A DNA stretch of 64,000 bases from Pseudomonas hunanensis (GCF_013393325.1 NZ_QJRC01000100.1:1-64000), one strand, 5' to 3'; numbered from the stretch's first letter, positions 24,355 to 33,252 are shown. Numbers and translations are program-made. The notes: generated from the sequence alone by a model not told the origin.

Positions 24355-24465
24355 GGGGCTTGTGCGTCGCATCCGGCTGGCCGGGAAAGTTGGCCTGCAA
24401 GCAATATGCTGGCTGCATGGGGTATCCTTATGCCACGCAAACAACTTCGAAGCAGTGAATGAACG

Positions 24466-24981
24466 ATGGGTTTTGAACAACTAGCTGAGCTACGTGACCG
24501 CCTGCGGGCGGAAAAAGGGCAGACCAAGGCCGATAGCCCGAAACCGCCCAAGCGCAAGTCGCCCGCGCAGGCGAAGCCGCGTGACCAGGACCCGGCGGTG
24601 GCAGCGATTTGGCCTCTGCAGAAGCATTTTCCCTTGGCTTTCCCGGTCAATCCTGCCCCCAAGGTGCCGCTCAAGGAGGGCATTTTCAAGGATGCCGAGC
24701 AACACTTGGAGCTGCTTGGGTTAACCCGTGAGCAGCTGAAACTGGGCATTTCTACGTGGTGCCGGGGTGCTCGATACTGGGCAAGCATGGTGGAAGATGC
24801 ACCGCGTCTGGACCTGAACGGGCAGGCAGCTGGCGTTGTGACCGCCGCCCAGGCACTGCATGCGAAGCAGCAAGCCTCGCGGCAACGTAGCCAGGACCGC
24901 CGCAACCGGGCGAAGTCCAAAGCGCAGTCGCAGTCGCAGGCCTCCGCCGCCGACACCGCAGCAGTGCAGACTACCGACTGA
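24466..24981 (+). CDS. proQ: ProQ/FinO-family RNA chaperone
   Basis: 171 residues. A basic, Lys/Pro-rich N-terminal linker (about 20-42, KADSPKPPKRKSPAQAKPRD) comes before the ProQ/FinO domain (about 45-135). The domain has AIWPLQKHFPLAFP, PLKEGIFKDAEQHLELLG and LKLGISTWCRGARYWASMVE, and a disordered Gln/Arg/Ser C terminus follows. It binds structured RNAs and 3' ends and can alter mRNA stability. It is shorter than E. coli ProQ and lacks a C-terminal Tudor-like domain, as in other pseudomonads. A stem-loop follows at 25017-25039. Confidence 0.88.
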   Translation: MGFEQLAELRDRLRAEKGQTKADSPKPPKRKSPAQAKPRDQDPAVAAIWPLQKHFPLAFPVNPAPKVPLKEGIFKDAEQHLELLGLTREQLKLGISTWCRGARYWASMVEDAPRLDLNGQAAGVVTAAQALHAKQQASRQRSQDRRNRAKSKAQSQSQASAADTAAVQTTD

Positions 24982-25016
24982 ATTAAGCCGCGCGTTGCCC
25001 TGTCGCCACGCTGGAG

Positions 25017-25039
25017 GGCAGCCCCTTGCGGGGGCTGCC
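25017..25039 (+). terminator. stem-loop after proQ
   Basis: Perfect 9-bp stem GGCAGCCCC / GGGGCTGCC with loop TTGCG, 35 bp past the proQ stop. There is no T-run, so termination may be weak. Confidence 0.55.
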
Positions 25040-25148
25040 GCCTGCGTTAGGTGTGTGGCAACTTACCTTCAGATCAAAAATCCTGGATTTACCCTGTTCC
25101 GGCCCGCCACGCACACTGCGTGTTCGGTCCAATCACTCAGGGTTTCTC

Positions 25149-26360
25149 ATGGTTTTCGAGGGTGAACGCAATAGGGGCGTGTCAAAGCCCCTGTTCAGCG
25201 TGTTCTGTTTTGCCAGTTACTTGCTGTCGTTGTCTTATGGCTCGACCTTCCTGCTTGCATTGCTGGTGGCTACCCAAGGTGGCAACGAGCAGGATGCGGG
25301 CCATGTGATCTCAGCCGCCATGTTGAGTACGTTTGCTGCCGTGCTGGTTTCCGGGCACTTGTCAGATCGCCTCGGCGCTGCACTCTCGATTGCTTATTGC
25401 GGTCTGGCACTGGTGGCTGCGAACGTGGGGTTTGCCATGAGTGCCAGCCATACAAACCTGATGATGATGTTCGGCTTGCTGCTGGGCATAGGCTGGGGCG
25501 TTTTCTATACCCTGGGCCCGATCATCGTGGCAACGATCGTTCCCCCGGCACAGCGCTCGCGCTATTTTGCATTGCTCTCGGGCAGTATGATGAGCGGCAT
25601 TGGCTCGGCGCCCTTGGTCGGGCGCCTGGCTAGCCAAATGGGTTTGCCGGTCACTGCCACCTTTTTTGTTGCAGCACTGGCTAGCCTGATCGGCGTAGTG
25701 CTGTTCTGGCGCATGGCCAATGCGTTCGTCCAATTACCCAATCGCTTTAGCGCGTCAGTGTCCAGACTGTCCTGGCAGGCAACGCAAAAAGTCCTGGGCT
25801 CAAGGGCTGTATTCCCGATCCTGATGGTAGGCCTGGGCGGTGCGATCTTTGGCGGGCTTTCAAGTTTTCAAACCAGCTATGCCCATGAAAAAGCCCTCGA
25901 CTACTCGGTTTTCTTCATAGGTTTCATGAGTGCTGCCATTGCCGGGCGCATGTTTGTAGCGGGGGTGGTGGTAAGGCGCGATCCCTATCGGATGTCGTGT
26001 CTGCTGTCCGGGCTGATCGTAGTGGCGTTATTGATGTTCAAATACGTTGTTGCCGGGAACCTTGGGTACATCCTGGCAGCGGTCATTCTGGGCGTTGGCT
26101 ATGGCCTGACCTATTCGGTGATCAACGGCCTCGCGGCGAACGAGGCACCAGAGGGCACAACCACGCAGTCTCTGCTGCTGTTCAGCCTTTCTTATTTTGT
26201 TGGTGTATTCGGGTTCCCGTTCCTTGCCGGCAAAATCATCATCGACAAAGGTTTGTCGATGATGCTGTTGATCCTGCTGGGGGTATCCGTGCTCAATTGG
26301 TCGATTACGCTCGGACGGCTGGTGTGGCGCAAGGGCAACTTGCACAACGCCATGGCGTAG
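25149..26360 (+). CDS. MFS transporter, substrate unknown
   Basis: 403 residues, about 12 helices. The signature GHLSDRLGAALSIAY (about 67-81) marks the first half, and the second half begins near residue 220 (ILMVGLGGAIFGGLSSFQTS). The ATG at 25149 follows AGGG. Base composition is noticeably more AT-rich than the flanking proQ and kinase regions, so it may be a recent arrival. No neighbour suggests a substrate. The convergent nucleotidyltransferase gene ends 4 bp after it. Confidence 0.82.
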   Translation: MVFEGERNRGVSKPLFSVFCFASYLLSLSYGSTFLLALLVATQGGNEQDAGHVISAAMLSTFAAVLVSGHLSDRLGAALSIAYCGLALVAANVGFAMSASHTNLMMMFGLLLGIGWGVFYTLGPIIVATIVPPAQRSRYFALLSGSMMSGIGSAPLVGRLASQMGLPVTATFFVAALASLIGVVLFWRMANAFVQLPNRFSASVSRLSWQATQKVLGSRAVFPILMVGLGGAIFGGLSSFQTSYAHEKALDYSVFFIGFMSAAIAGRMFVAGVVVRRDPYRMSCLLSGLIVVALLMFKYVVAGNLGYILAAVILGVGYGLTYSVINGLAANEAPEGTTTQSLLLFSLSYFVGVFGFPFLAGKIIIDKGLSMMLLILLGVSVLNWSITLGRLVWRKGNLHNAMA

Positions 26361-26363
26361 ACC

Positions 26364-26924
26364 TCACTCGATCAACTCAAGCCATGGCCAGCGCTCCCGG
26401 TAGCTGGCAGCTTTTGCCTTGAACAAGTCGGGGCGTGGATTCAGTTCGTTCATCCTCAAAAGGTTGTTCTGCAAGTCTTCCAGGCCATGGGTGCTGTACA
26501 ACGAGCCCGTGAGCACATCGACGCCCAGGCAGGTCGAGCGGATCAGGTAGCGGTCAATGCCATCGGTAACCTTGTGCAATGCCGAGTAGGCGCCGCCGAA
26601 TTTCGCTTGGTACCACAGGTGAACGCGGGCCTGATTGCGCACTTCGACGTTGACGCCCAGGTGCGCACACGCCTGCTGAACCTTGGTGATAACCCGGTCT
26701 TCTGCTTCCCAGGACAAGTCGGTGTCGAAATAGGCGATGTCGTAGTCCTTGATGCCCCACGCGACAGGCCGCCCGGCGCGTTGGTTCCAGAAGGTCTGGA
26801 ACAGCGCGCCGGCCGTTAGCATGCAGTGAGGCATATCCAGCGTTGGCAAGATGGCCAGCAGTGCCCGGTTTATCGGGTTTTCCTGGATGGTCGCCAGAAC
26901 CTGTTCATCAGTCAGTGAATACAT
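26364..26924 (-). CDS. nucleotidyltransferase-family protein (DUF925 / NTP_transf_6 type)
   Basis: 186 residues from the ATG at 26924, which is preceded by AAGGACG. The earlier 52 codons have no ribosome site. The family core is visible: LTAGALFQTFWNQRAG (about 35-50) and the acidic pair WGIKDYDIAYFDTDLSWEAE (about 56-75), which would bind metal as in minimal nucleotidyltransferases. The C-terminal part has STCLGVDVLTG and NPRPDLFKAKAASYRERWPW. No enzymatic role is established for most members of this family. Confidence 0.82.
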   Translation of the reverse strand: MYSLTDEQVLATIQENPINRALLAILPTLDMPHCMLTAGALFQTFWNQRAGRPVAWGIKDYDIAYFDTDLSWEAEDRVITKVQQACAHLGVNVEVRNQARVHLWYQAKFGGAYSALHKVTDGIDRYLIRSTCLGVDVLTGSLYSTHGLEDLQNNLLRMNELNPRPDLFKAKAASYRERWPWLELIE

Positions 26925-27024
26925 GGGTGTCGTCCTTGAAGGCTGCTTGCCAAGGAGCGAGTTTACCCTGTGATAGTGGGCACATCCGCGAAGCATGCGA
27001 TGCACGCAAGCAGCAGCTCCAGTG

Positions 27025-28104
27025 CTAGGCATCCACCCTCTGCCCCTTGTGCGCCTGGCGCCATTGTTTGGGGCTGACATCGAACCAGCGGCGAAACGCC
27101 CGCGAGAACGCGCTGATTTCCGAGTACCCCAGCAGCAATGCCAACTCGGAAATCGGCAGCGCCGACTGCTGCAGGTAATAGGTCGCCAACTCCTGGCGCA
27201 CGGTGTCGACCAGGGTCGAAAAACTCAGCCCCTGCTCCTGCAGGCGGCGTTGCACGGTCCAGCTGGGCAGGCGCAATTGCTCGGCTACCTGCTCCAGGCT
27301 CGGGTAGCCGTCGCCCAACAGGGCGCGAACCTGGGTTTTCACATCATCGACAATGCCTGGGCGGTTGAGCGTGCCGGCCTGGCCGCGGAGCAGGTGCATG
27401 CTTTCGATGACGATGGCCAGCAAGCGTGGGTCGCGGCCGGGCATTGGCCGGTCGAGCACGCTGCGGCGAAACACCAGCGCATTGCGCTGCTGACCAAACA
27501 GCACCGGGGCGTCGAACACTTTGCAGTGCTCATGCCAGGCCTCGGGTTGCGGGTGCTCGAACAACACCTTTTCGGGTGCCCAGTTTTGCCCCAGCGCATG
27601 GCGCATCAGGTTGAAGAACATGCCCAGCGACAGTTCGGCGTCCTGCCGCTTGCGCAGGATGGCGCCGTATTGCACCTGGTAGTCCAGGCGGTAGAACTCG
27701 CCCATTTCCTCCAGCCGCAACAGGCTGCTCTGCTGGTGCACCGGGAAGGTGTTGACCACGTTGCGCAGGGCATCGCCCAAGGTGGCAGAGCACATGCCCA
27801 CGTAGCCGAGCAGCCCGAGCGCGTCGGGCTTGAACTGCTGGCCGAAGCGCAGGCCGAAGTTGTCATTGCCGGTTTGCCGAGCCGCCTCCTCGAATACCTG
27901 GCAGTACTGGTTCAGGTCCAGGGTGAGGGTAGGGTGCTCCAGGCGCTCGCTGTCGATGCCGGCGCGCCCCAGGATGCGTTCGGCATCGCCACCTTGCTGG
28001 CCGATGAAGCCGACCAGGCCGGTCGCCGCCGAGGCCAGAATGCCTATCGAGTTGCCAGGCGGGGCACTCGCTGGTTGGCGCGAGCCTGTATGGATAACGT
28101 GCAC
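27025..28104 (-). CDS. AraC-family regulator of the amino-alcohol cluster (predicted)
   Basis: 359 residues. I place the start at the GTG at 28104, because GGAGGAAGCTTC lies directly before it. An ATG 60 bp upstream (28164) has only a badly placed GTGGA. A long N-terminal ligand domain (about 20-220, arabinose-binding-like type of OruR/ArgR-like AraC proteins; LGLLGYVGMCSATLGDALRN) is followed by the C-terminal double HTH (about 255-350) with LEQVAEQLRLPSWTVQRRLQ and ELALLLGYSEISAFSRAFRR. It lies downstream of the kinase gene on the same strand. It is the obvious candidate to bind the CTTGACC direct repeats at 29371 and 35300. Confidence 0.87.
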   Translation of the reverse strand: MHVIHTGSRQPASAPPGNSIGILASAATGLVGFIGQQGGDAERILGRAGIDSERLEHPTLTLDLNQYCQVFEEAARQTGNDNFGLRFGQQFKPDALGLLGYVGMCSATLGDALRNVVNTFPVHQQSSLLRLEEMGEFYRLDYQVQYGAILRKRQDAELSLGMFFNLMRHALGQNWAPEKVLFEHPQPEAWHEHCKVFDAPVLFGQQRNALVFRRSVLDRPMPGRDPRLLAIVIESMHLLRGQAGTLNRPGIVDDVKTQVRALLGDGYPSLEQVAEQLRLPSWTVQRRLQEQGLSFSTLVDTVRQELATYYLQQSALPISELALLLGYSEISAFSRAFRRWFDVSPKQWRQAHKGQRVDA

Positions 28105-28299
28105 GAAGCTTCCTCCTCGGTCGTTTACCGGCTGTTGCTGGGTAAATGAAGGAGCAATTTTCATTCCACGCCGGGCCAACGGCCGTACGCCAGCCTGTCG
28201 ACCGCTCAAGGGCAACTCATTGCGGCGCTGCCGGGGCCCCTCATGGCGCAGGCTGCGCACCAGCACGGTGCGTAGCCTTTGGTTACAAAACTGTTTCGA

Positions 28300-29310
28300 T
28301 CATGCCCGTGCGAGTGCGCCCACCGGCCGCTCCTGCAAGTAACGCTGGCACAGGCCCACGGTCTGCTCGACCCATTGCGGGCCCAGGCACTCCACTTGTG
28401 GCGTGCCGCGGTGGGTGCCGGTCCAGGCCAGCAGTTGCAGACGCCGCTGCATGATCAGCGTCGGCAGCATGGCGATGTCGCTGGCATCCAGGCTGGCCAC
28501 GCTGCTGTAACCCGCCAGCCAGTTGTCGATCCACTGCGGCAGGTCGGGGTGGTGTTCGAAGAAGCTCAGGGCCGCTGCCAGGTCGTGCAGGTACCAGCCC
28601 ATGCCGCAGTCGTCGAAGTCGATGATGCGGGTGCGATCACCTTGCACCAGCAGGTTGGTCAGGCGTAGGTCAGCGTGGATAAGGCCAAAGCGTGATGGGT
28701 CTTCGCCATAGCCGGCCAGGCGCGCGCCGATCACCTGTACCGCTTCGCTGATCAAGGCGCTGCCCCGGGCATCCAGGTAGGGCGCTTCGCGCCAGCTGCC
28801 CCAGTGGCCGTGCTCACCCAGCATGCTTTGGTGGTTCCAGGTCAGCCGTTGAAAATTGTCGGGGCGTTGCCAACTGCGGGCGTGGCGATGCAGGTGGGCA
28901 TTGATGGCGCCAAGCCGGCGGAACGAAGCATTCAACTGTTGCTGGTCGGGCTCGCCGCCCTCTATCCAATGAAACAGCACCACGTAACGATGGCCAAGGC
29001 CGGGCAGCTCGACCCTTTGAATCGCTTCGCCGTCCACCCCGGCGATGGGCACTGGTACCTCCAGGCCGGCCTGCTCCAGCGCGGCCAGCCAGGCCAGTTC
29101 ACTGGCGATGTCGGCGTGTTGGTGATAGCCGGCGCGGTGCACACGCATCACATACCGTTGCCGCAAGCCCCGTACCCGATACGTGGCGTTCTCGGAGTGC
29201 ACCAGCAACTCGATCTGGCCCTGGTAGGTATCGGCATAGCCAGCCAGCGCGTGCTGGGCGAAACGTTCAAGCACGGCAGGGCTGGTGTGAGATGGGTGAT
29301 CGTTGGTCAT
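28300..29310 (-). CDS. APH-fold small-molecule kinase, predicted amino-alcohol kinase
   Basis: 336 residues from the ATG at 29310 (GGAGCG upstream; the longer frame to 29496 has no ribosome site). Aminoglycoside-phosphotransferase fold: N-lobe ATYRVRGLRQRYVMRVHRAG (about 42-61), catalytic loop HADLRLTNLL (His212, Asp214, Asn219) and metal Asp in IIDFDDCG (about 231). The family includes hydroxylysine kinase and choline/homoserine kinases. It is divergent from the SDR-permease-phospho-lyase operon, and AGXT2L-type phospho-lyases act on amine O-phosphates. It should therefore supply that phosphate: amino alcohol + ATP -> O-phospho-amine. An antibiotic-resistance role is unlikely given the context. 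Confidence 0.82.
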   Translation of the reverse strand: MTNDHPSHTSPAVLERFAQHALAGYADTYQGQIELLVHSENATYRVRGLRQRYVMRVHRAGYHQHADIASELAWLAALEQAGLEVPVPIAGVDGEAIQRVELPGLGHRYVVLFHWIEGGEPDQQQLNASFRRLGAINAHLHRHARSWQRPDNFQRLTWNHQSMLGEHGHWGSWREAPYLDARGSALISEAVQVIGARLAGYGEDPSRFGLIHADLRLTNLLVQGDRTRIIDFDDCGMGWYLHDLAAALSFFEHHPDLPQWIDNWLAGYSSVASLDASDIAMLPTLIMQRRLQLLAWTGTHRGTPQVECLGPQWVEQTVGLCQRYLQERPVGALARA

Positions 29311-29370
29311 CAGGCACGCTCCGTTGGCAGGGGTCTGGCTGCCAGCATGAGTCGAGCCCCGCGCCACTGG

Positions 29371-29398
29371 CTTGACCGCAAACCGCGAAATCTTGACC
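29371..29398 (-). promoter_or_regulatory. direct-repeat operator before the kinase gene
   Basis: CTTGACC at 29371 and again at 29392, a 21-bp period (two helical turns), typical of AraC-family sites. Read towards the kinase it is GGTCAAG-N14-GGTCAAG, ending 61 bp before the ATG. The same arrangement occurs at 35300-35327. Confidence 0.65.
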
Positions 29399-29463
29399 AC
29401 ACGCCACAAGCCGCCTGGGCCGCTTCGAGAATTTGATCCTGCAGCCCTCAACTTGTGCCCTGC

Positions 29464-29470
29464 GGTCAAG
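29464..29470 (+). promoter_or_regulatory. inverted half-site facing the SDR operon
   Basis: GGTCAAG within TGCGGTCAAG, an exact 10-bp inverted match to 29371-29380. It is 70 bp before the SDR start, so it could serve the plus-strand operon. No clear second half-site was seen 21 bp away. Confidence 0.4.
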
Positions 29471-29539
29471 TCGCCACCTGCCGGCCGGCCCACCATCGGC
29501 CCCCATCACTGGCGTAAACAGCGGATCGAGGGCTAGAGC

Positions 29540-30313
29540 ATGCTGACTTCACTACAAGGCAAAAGCGTATTGGTCACCGGCGGTACCAGCGGTATCGGCC
29601 TGGGCATCGCCGTCGGCTTCGCCCGCCAGGGCGCCAAGGTGGCGATCAGTGGCCGGCACCGGGACAAGGTTGAGGCTGTCGCCAGCCGCTTGCGTGATCA
29701 AGGCCTGGCCGTCATCGGCCTGGTGGCCGATGTGGGTGACCGCGCGCAGGTGCTGCGGATGATCGAAGAGGTGGCGCAGGCCCAGGGCGGGCTCGATGTA
29801 CTGTGCGCCAATGCCGGGGTCTTCCCCTCTGCCGCACTGGCCGAGATGAGCGATACCGACTGGGACAAGGTGCTCGGCACCAATGCCAAAGGCACCTTCC
29901 TCTGCGTGCAGGCGGCGCTGCCGTATTTGCGCAGGGCCGAGTACGGCCGGGTGATCCTGACCTCGTCCATCACCGGGCCAGTCACCGGCTTTCCAGGCTG
30001 GGCGCACTACGGCGCGAGCAAGGCAGCGCAGCTGGGTTTCATGCGTACCGCAGCGATCGAGCTGGCCCGCGATGGCATCACCATCAATGCCGTGCTGCCA
30101 GGCAACATCGTTACCGAAGGCTTGCAGGGCATGGGTGAGGACTACCAGGCCAGCATGGCCGCGTCCATTCCGCTCAAGCGCCTCGGCCAGGTCGAGGACA
30201 TTGCCAATGCCGCGTTGTTCTTTGCTTCCAGAGAGGCCGGCTACATCACTGGGCAAAGCCTGATCATCGATGGTGGGCAGATCCTGCCCGAGTCCCTGCA
30301 AGCACTGGCCTGA
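29540..30313 (+). CDS. SDR-family oxidoreductase
   Basis: 257 residues, classical short-chain dehydrogenase. It has the cofactor motif VTGGTSGIGLGIAV (about 12-25), with GRH following the second strand suggesting NADP preference. NAG is at about 90, and the catalytic Ser is in SSITGP (about 140). The active-site YxxxK is YGASK (about 156), and the C terminus is GYITGQSLIIDGG. It is the first gene of the plus-strand operon with the permease and phospho-lyase. A plausible job is interconversion of amino-alcohol stereoisomers through an aminoketone, or aldehyde handling; neither can be read from sequence. Confidence 0.87.
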   Translation: MLTSLQGKSVLVTGGTSGIGLGIAVGFARQGAKVAISGRHRDKVEAVASRLRDQGLAVIGLVADVGDRAQVLRMIEEVAQAQGGLDVLCANAGVFPSAALAEMSDTDWDKVLGTNAKGTFLCVQAALPYLRRAEYGRVILTSSITGPVTGFPGWAHYGASKAAQLGFMRTAAIELARDGITINAVLPGNIVTEGLQGMGEDYQASMAASIPLKRLGQVEDIANAALFFASREAGYITGQSLIIDGGQILPESLQALA

Positions 30314-30354
30314 CCCTTTTCCACCAAAACCATAAAAGCACGGAGTGGATCCTG

Positions 30355-31905
30355 ATGAGCGAGACCTACAGCGGTGAACTGGAGCGCCGGCTTGACAGCC
30401 AGGCACAGCCCCATGAGGTGCAGCGCCTGCGCAAGAATGCAGTGGGCTTGATGGGTGTGCTGTTCATGACGGTTGCCACTGCGGCGCCGATCACCGCCAT
30501 GCTTGGCAACGTGCCGATCGCCATCGGCAGCGGCAATGGTCAGTACGCGCCGGCGGGCTACCTGGTGGCCACGATCATCCTGGCGCTGTTCGCCATTGGC
30601 TATGCACAGATGGCCAAGTACATCACCGCCACAGGGGCGTTCTACGGCTTCATTTCCCATGGCTTGGGCCGGGTGGTGGGCATGGCCTCGGGGCTTGCCG
30701 TAACGCTGACCTACATCGTTTTCGAAGCGGCGTTGGTGGGCATTTTCGCCTTCTTCTGTGAAGACCTGCTGGCCAGTGTCGTCGGCCTGCATGTGCCATG
30801 GATCGTGTTTGCCCTGGCCATGCTATTGGCCAACGGCGTGCTCAGCTACTTCGACATCTCCCTCACTGCCAAGGTGCTGGGGCTGTGCCTGGTGCTGGAG
30901 ATCCTGATGCTGGGGCTGATGGCCTTTGCCGTGCTGTTCCACGGCGGTGGGCCGCAGGGCATGGCGGTGGAGTCGATCAACCCGCTCAACGCCTTCCGGC
31001 CAGCCGAGGGGGTGATAGGTGCGAACGCTGGCATCGGCCTGTTCTTCGCCTTCTGGTCCTGGGTGGGTTTCGAGTCCTCGGCCATGTACGGCGAGGAATC
31101 GCGCAACCCGAAAAAGATCATCCCCTTGGCGACGCTGCTCGCGGTGATCGGCATCGGCGTGTTCTATGTGTTCGTCTCGTGGATGGCCATCGCCGGTTCC
31201 GGCCCTGCCGAAGCCATTCGCCTGGCGCAGGACCCGGCCAGTGCCGCCGAGGTGTTCTACGGGCCGACCCGCCTGTACCTGGGCGAGTGGGCCGTGAGCC
31301 TGTTCAAGCTGTTGGTGGTGACCGGCTCGTTTGCCTGCGGCATGGCCTTCCATAACTGTGCCGCGCGCTACCTCTATGCCCTGGGCCGGGAGAACCTGTT
31401 CGTGTTCCTAGGCCGCACCGTTGGCCGTACTCATGCCCGCCATGGCTCGCCGCATGTAGCCTCGACCGTGCAAAGCGTGATCGCCACGCTGATCGTGCTG
31501 GCGTTCCTGCTCACCGGTAAAGACCCGTATGCCGACTTGTATGCCTTGCTGGCAATCCTCGGCACCATGGGCATTCTGATCGTCCAGGCGCTGTGCGCCT
31601 TCGCCGTGATCTGCTACTTCCATGTCGGCACCCAACGCCGTGCCCAGGCCCATTGGTTCAAGACCTTCCTCGCGCCCCTGCTGGGCGGCATCGGCATGCT
31701 GTACGTGGTTTACCTGCTGTTCGCCAACCTCAGCTTCGCCGCTGGCAGCGCGGCCGAATCGCTGTTGTTCCGGCTGATCCCGTGGATCGTCGCCGCCAGC
31801 TTCGCGTTGGGTGGCTCGATCGCCTTGTACTTCCGTTACTTCGACCGCCGCAAGTACCACATCATCGGCAGCATCGTCATGGACGACGCCCGCCAGGACA
31901 CCTGA
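30355..31905 (+). CDS. APC-superfamily amino acid/amine permease
   Basis: 516 residues with about 12 membrane segments. The helix 1 region VGLMGVLFMTVATAAPITAM (about 33-52) carries the unwound small-residue turn of APC carriers. Helix 6 contains FAFWSWVGFESSAMYGEESR, the family's substrate/sodium-site loop. It resembles amino-acid and ethanolamine-type carriers. It lies 41 bp after the SDR gene and 11 bp before the phospho-lyase, so it should import the amine substrate of this pathway. Confidence 0.87.
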   Translation: MSETYSGELERRLDSQAQPHEVQRLRKNAVGLMGVLFMTVATAAPITAMLGNVPIAIGSGNGQYAPAGYLVATIILALFAIGYAQMAKYITATGAFYGFISHGLGRVVGMASGLAVTLTYIVFEAALVGIFAFFCEDLLASVVGLHVPWIVFALAMLLANGVLSYFDISLTAKVLGLCLVLEILMLGLMAFAVLFHGGGPQGMAVESINPLNAFRPAEGVIGANAGIGLFFAFWSWVGFESSAMYGEESRNPKKIIPLATLLAVIGIGVFYVFVSWMAIAGSGPAEAIRLAQDPASAAEVFYGPTRLYLGEWAVSLFKLLVVTGSFACGMAFHNCAARYLYALGRENLFVFLGRTVGRTHARHGSPHVASTVQSVIATLIVLAFLLTGKDPYADLYALLAILGTMGILIVQALCAFAVICYFHVGTQRRAQAHWFKTFLAPLLGGIGMLYVVYLLFANLSFAAGSAAESLLFRLIPWIVAASFALGGSIALYFRYFDRRKYHIIGSIVMDDARQDT

Positions 31906-31916
31906 GGAGACCGACC

Positions 31917-33227
31917 ATGTTGAAAGTAAATGCCTTCCAGCCCGAGCAGGCTGCTGCCCTGGATGCCGCCGAGCGCCGCCTGATCGAGCGCCGCCAACGC
32001 CTGCTGGGGCCGGCCTACCAGCTGTTCTACGACAACCCGCTGCACCTGGTGCGCGGCGCGGGTACGTGGCTGTACGACACGGCAGGGCGGGCCTACCTCG
32101 ACCTGTACAACAACGTCGCCTCGGTGGGCCATAGCCACCCTCGTGTGGTCGAAGCCCTGGCCGGGCAGGCGGCTGCGCTCAATACCCATACCCGCTACCT
32201 GCATGAAGGCGTACTCGATTATGCCGAGAAGCTGCTGGCGACCATGCCGGCGCAGTTGGGCAACGTGATGTTCACCTGCACCGGCAGTGAGGCCAATGAC
32301 CTGGCCCTGCGCATTGCCCGGGACTACACCGGGGGCACAGGCGTGATCGTTACCCGCTATGCCTACCACGGTATGACGGCGGCCATCGCCGAGCTGTCGC
32401 CGTCGGTGGGCGACTACGTGCCGCTGGGCCGTGATATCCGCGTGGTCGACGCCCCGTTGCACCTGCCGCACGCCCCGCACCAGGTTGGCCAGCAGTTCGC
32501 CGCCCAGGTGCGTGCTGCGCTGGCCGACATGCAGCGTCATGGCATCCGCCCGGCTGCGTTGTTGGTCGACACGTTGTTCACCAGCGATGGCGTGTTCGCC
32601 GACCCTGCCGGCTTTCTTGTCGAAGCGGTGGAGGCGGTGCGCGCTGCGGGTGGCCTGTTCATCGCCGACGAGGTGCAGCCAGGTTTTGGCCGCACCGGCA
32701 CGCACATGTGGGGCTTCCAGCGCCATGGCCTGGTGCCCGACCTGGTGACCATGGGCAAACCGATGGGCAATGGTCACCCGCTGGCAGGTTTGACGGTGCG
32801 CCCTGAAATCCTGGAGCGCTTCGGCCGCAACGCCAGTTACTTCAACACGTTTGGCGGCAACCCGGTGTCTGCGGCCGTGGGCCTGGCAGTGCTGCAAGTG
32901 ATCGAGGACGAAGGCCTGCAGGAGAATGCCCGGCAGGTGGGGGGCCAACTGAAGGAGGGCCTGGAGGGCCTTGCACGCGAGCATGCCTGCCTTGGCCAGG
33001 TACGTGGCGCGGGGTTGTTCATTGGGGTGGATGTGGTAGCGCCGTCGGGCGCTGCCGATGGCGCCACGGCGCGGCGTATCGTCAACCTGCTACGGGAAGA
33101 AGGCATGCTGATCGGCGTGTCGGGGGCCGACAACAATGCCCTGAAGATCCGCCCGCAGTTGTGCTTCTCGGCGCAGAACGTCGAGCAGTTCCTCAGCGCC
33201 TTGCAGCGTGTGCTGCACCAGCTGTGA
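31917..33227 (+). CDS. class-III PLP enzyme of the AGXT2L type: amine O-phosphate phospho-lyase (predicted)
   Basis: 436 residues; by default it would be labelled an aminotransferase. The sequence follows the ethanolamine-phosphate/phosphohydroxylysine phospho-lyase subgroup: LDLYNNVASVGHSHPRVVEA (about 61-80), LNTHTRYLHEGVLDYAEKL (about 88-106), TCTGSEANDLALRIAR (about 120-135), FIADEVQPGFGRTGTHMWGF (PLP Asp251) and VTMGKPMGNGHP with Schiff-base Lys281. From memory the human AGXT2L1 and AGXT2L2 proteins share nearly all of these words, including KPMGNGHP. The reaction is elimination of phosphate and ammonia, leaving an aldehyde. The ATG at 31917 has GAGGAGA overlapping the permease stop region. 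A strong terminator follows. Confidence 0.85.
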   Translation: MLKVNAFQPEQAAALDAAERRLIERRQRLLGPAYQLFYDNPLHLVRGAGTWLYDTAGRAYLDLYNNVASVGHSHPRVVEALAGQAAALNTHTRYLHEGVLDYAEKLLATMPAQLGNVMFTCTGSEANDLALRIARDYTGGTGVIVTRYAYHGMTAAIAELSPSVGDYVPLGRDIRVVDAPLHLPHAPHQVGQQFAAQVRAALADMQRHGIRPAALLVDTLFTSDGVFADPAGFLVEAVEAVRAAGGLFIADEVQPGFGRTGTHMWGFQRHGLVPDLVTMGKPMGNGHPLAGLTVRPEILERFGRNASYFNTFGGNPVSAAVGLAVLQVIEDEGLQENARQVGGQLKEGLEGLAREHACLGQVRGAGLFIGVDVVAPSGAADGATARRIVNLLREEGMLIGVSGADNNALKIRPQLCFSAQNVEQFLSALQRVLHQL

Positions 33228-33252
33228 CGGTGTGACCCCGGTTGTACGCGCG

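Noticed and set aside
28300..29310. Aminoglycoside resistance phosphotransferase
   Set aside because: The fold fits, but there is no mobile-element context. The gene is divergent to a phospho-lyase/permease operon and shares its control region.
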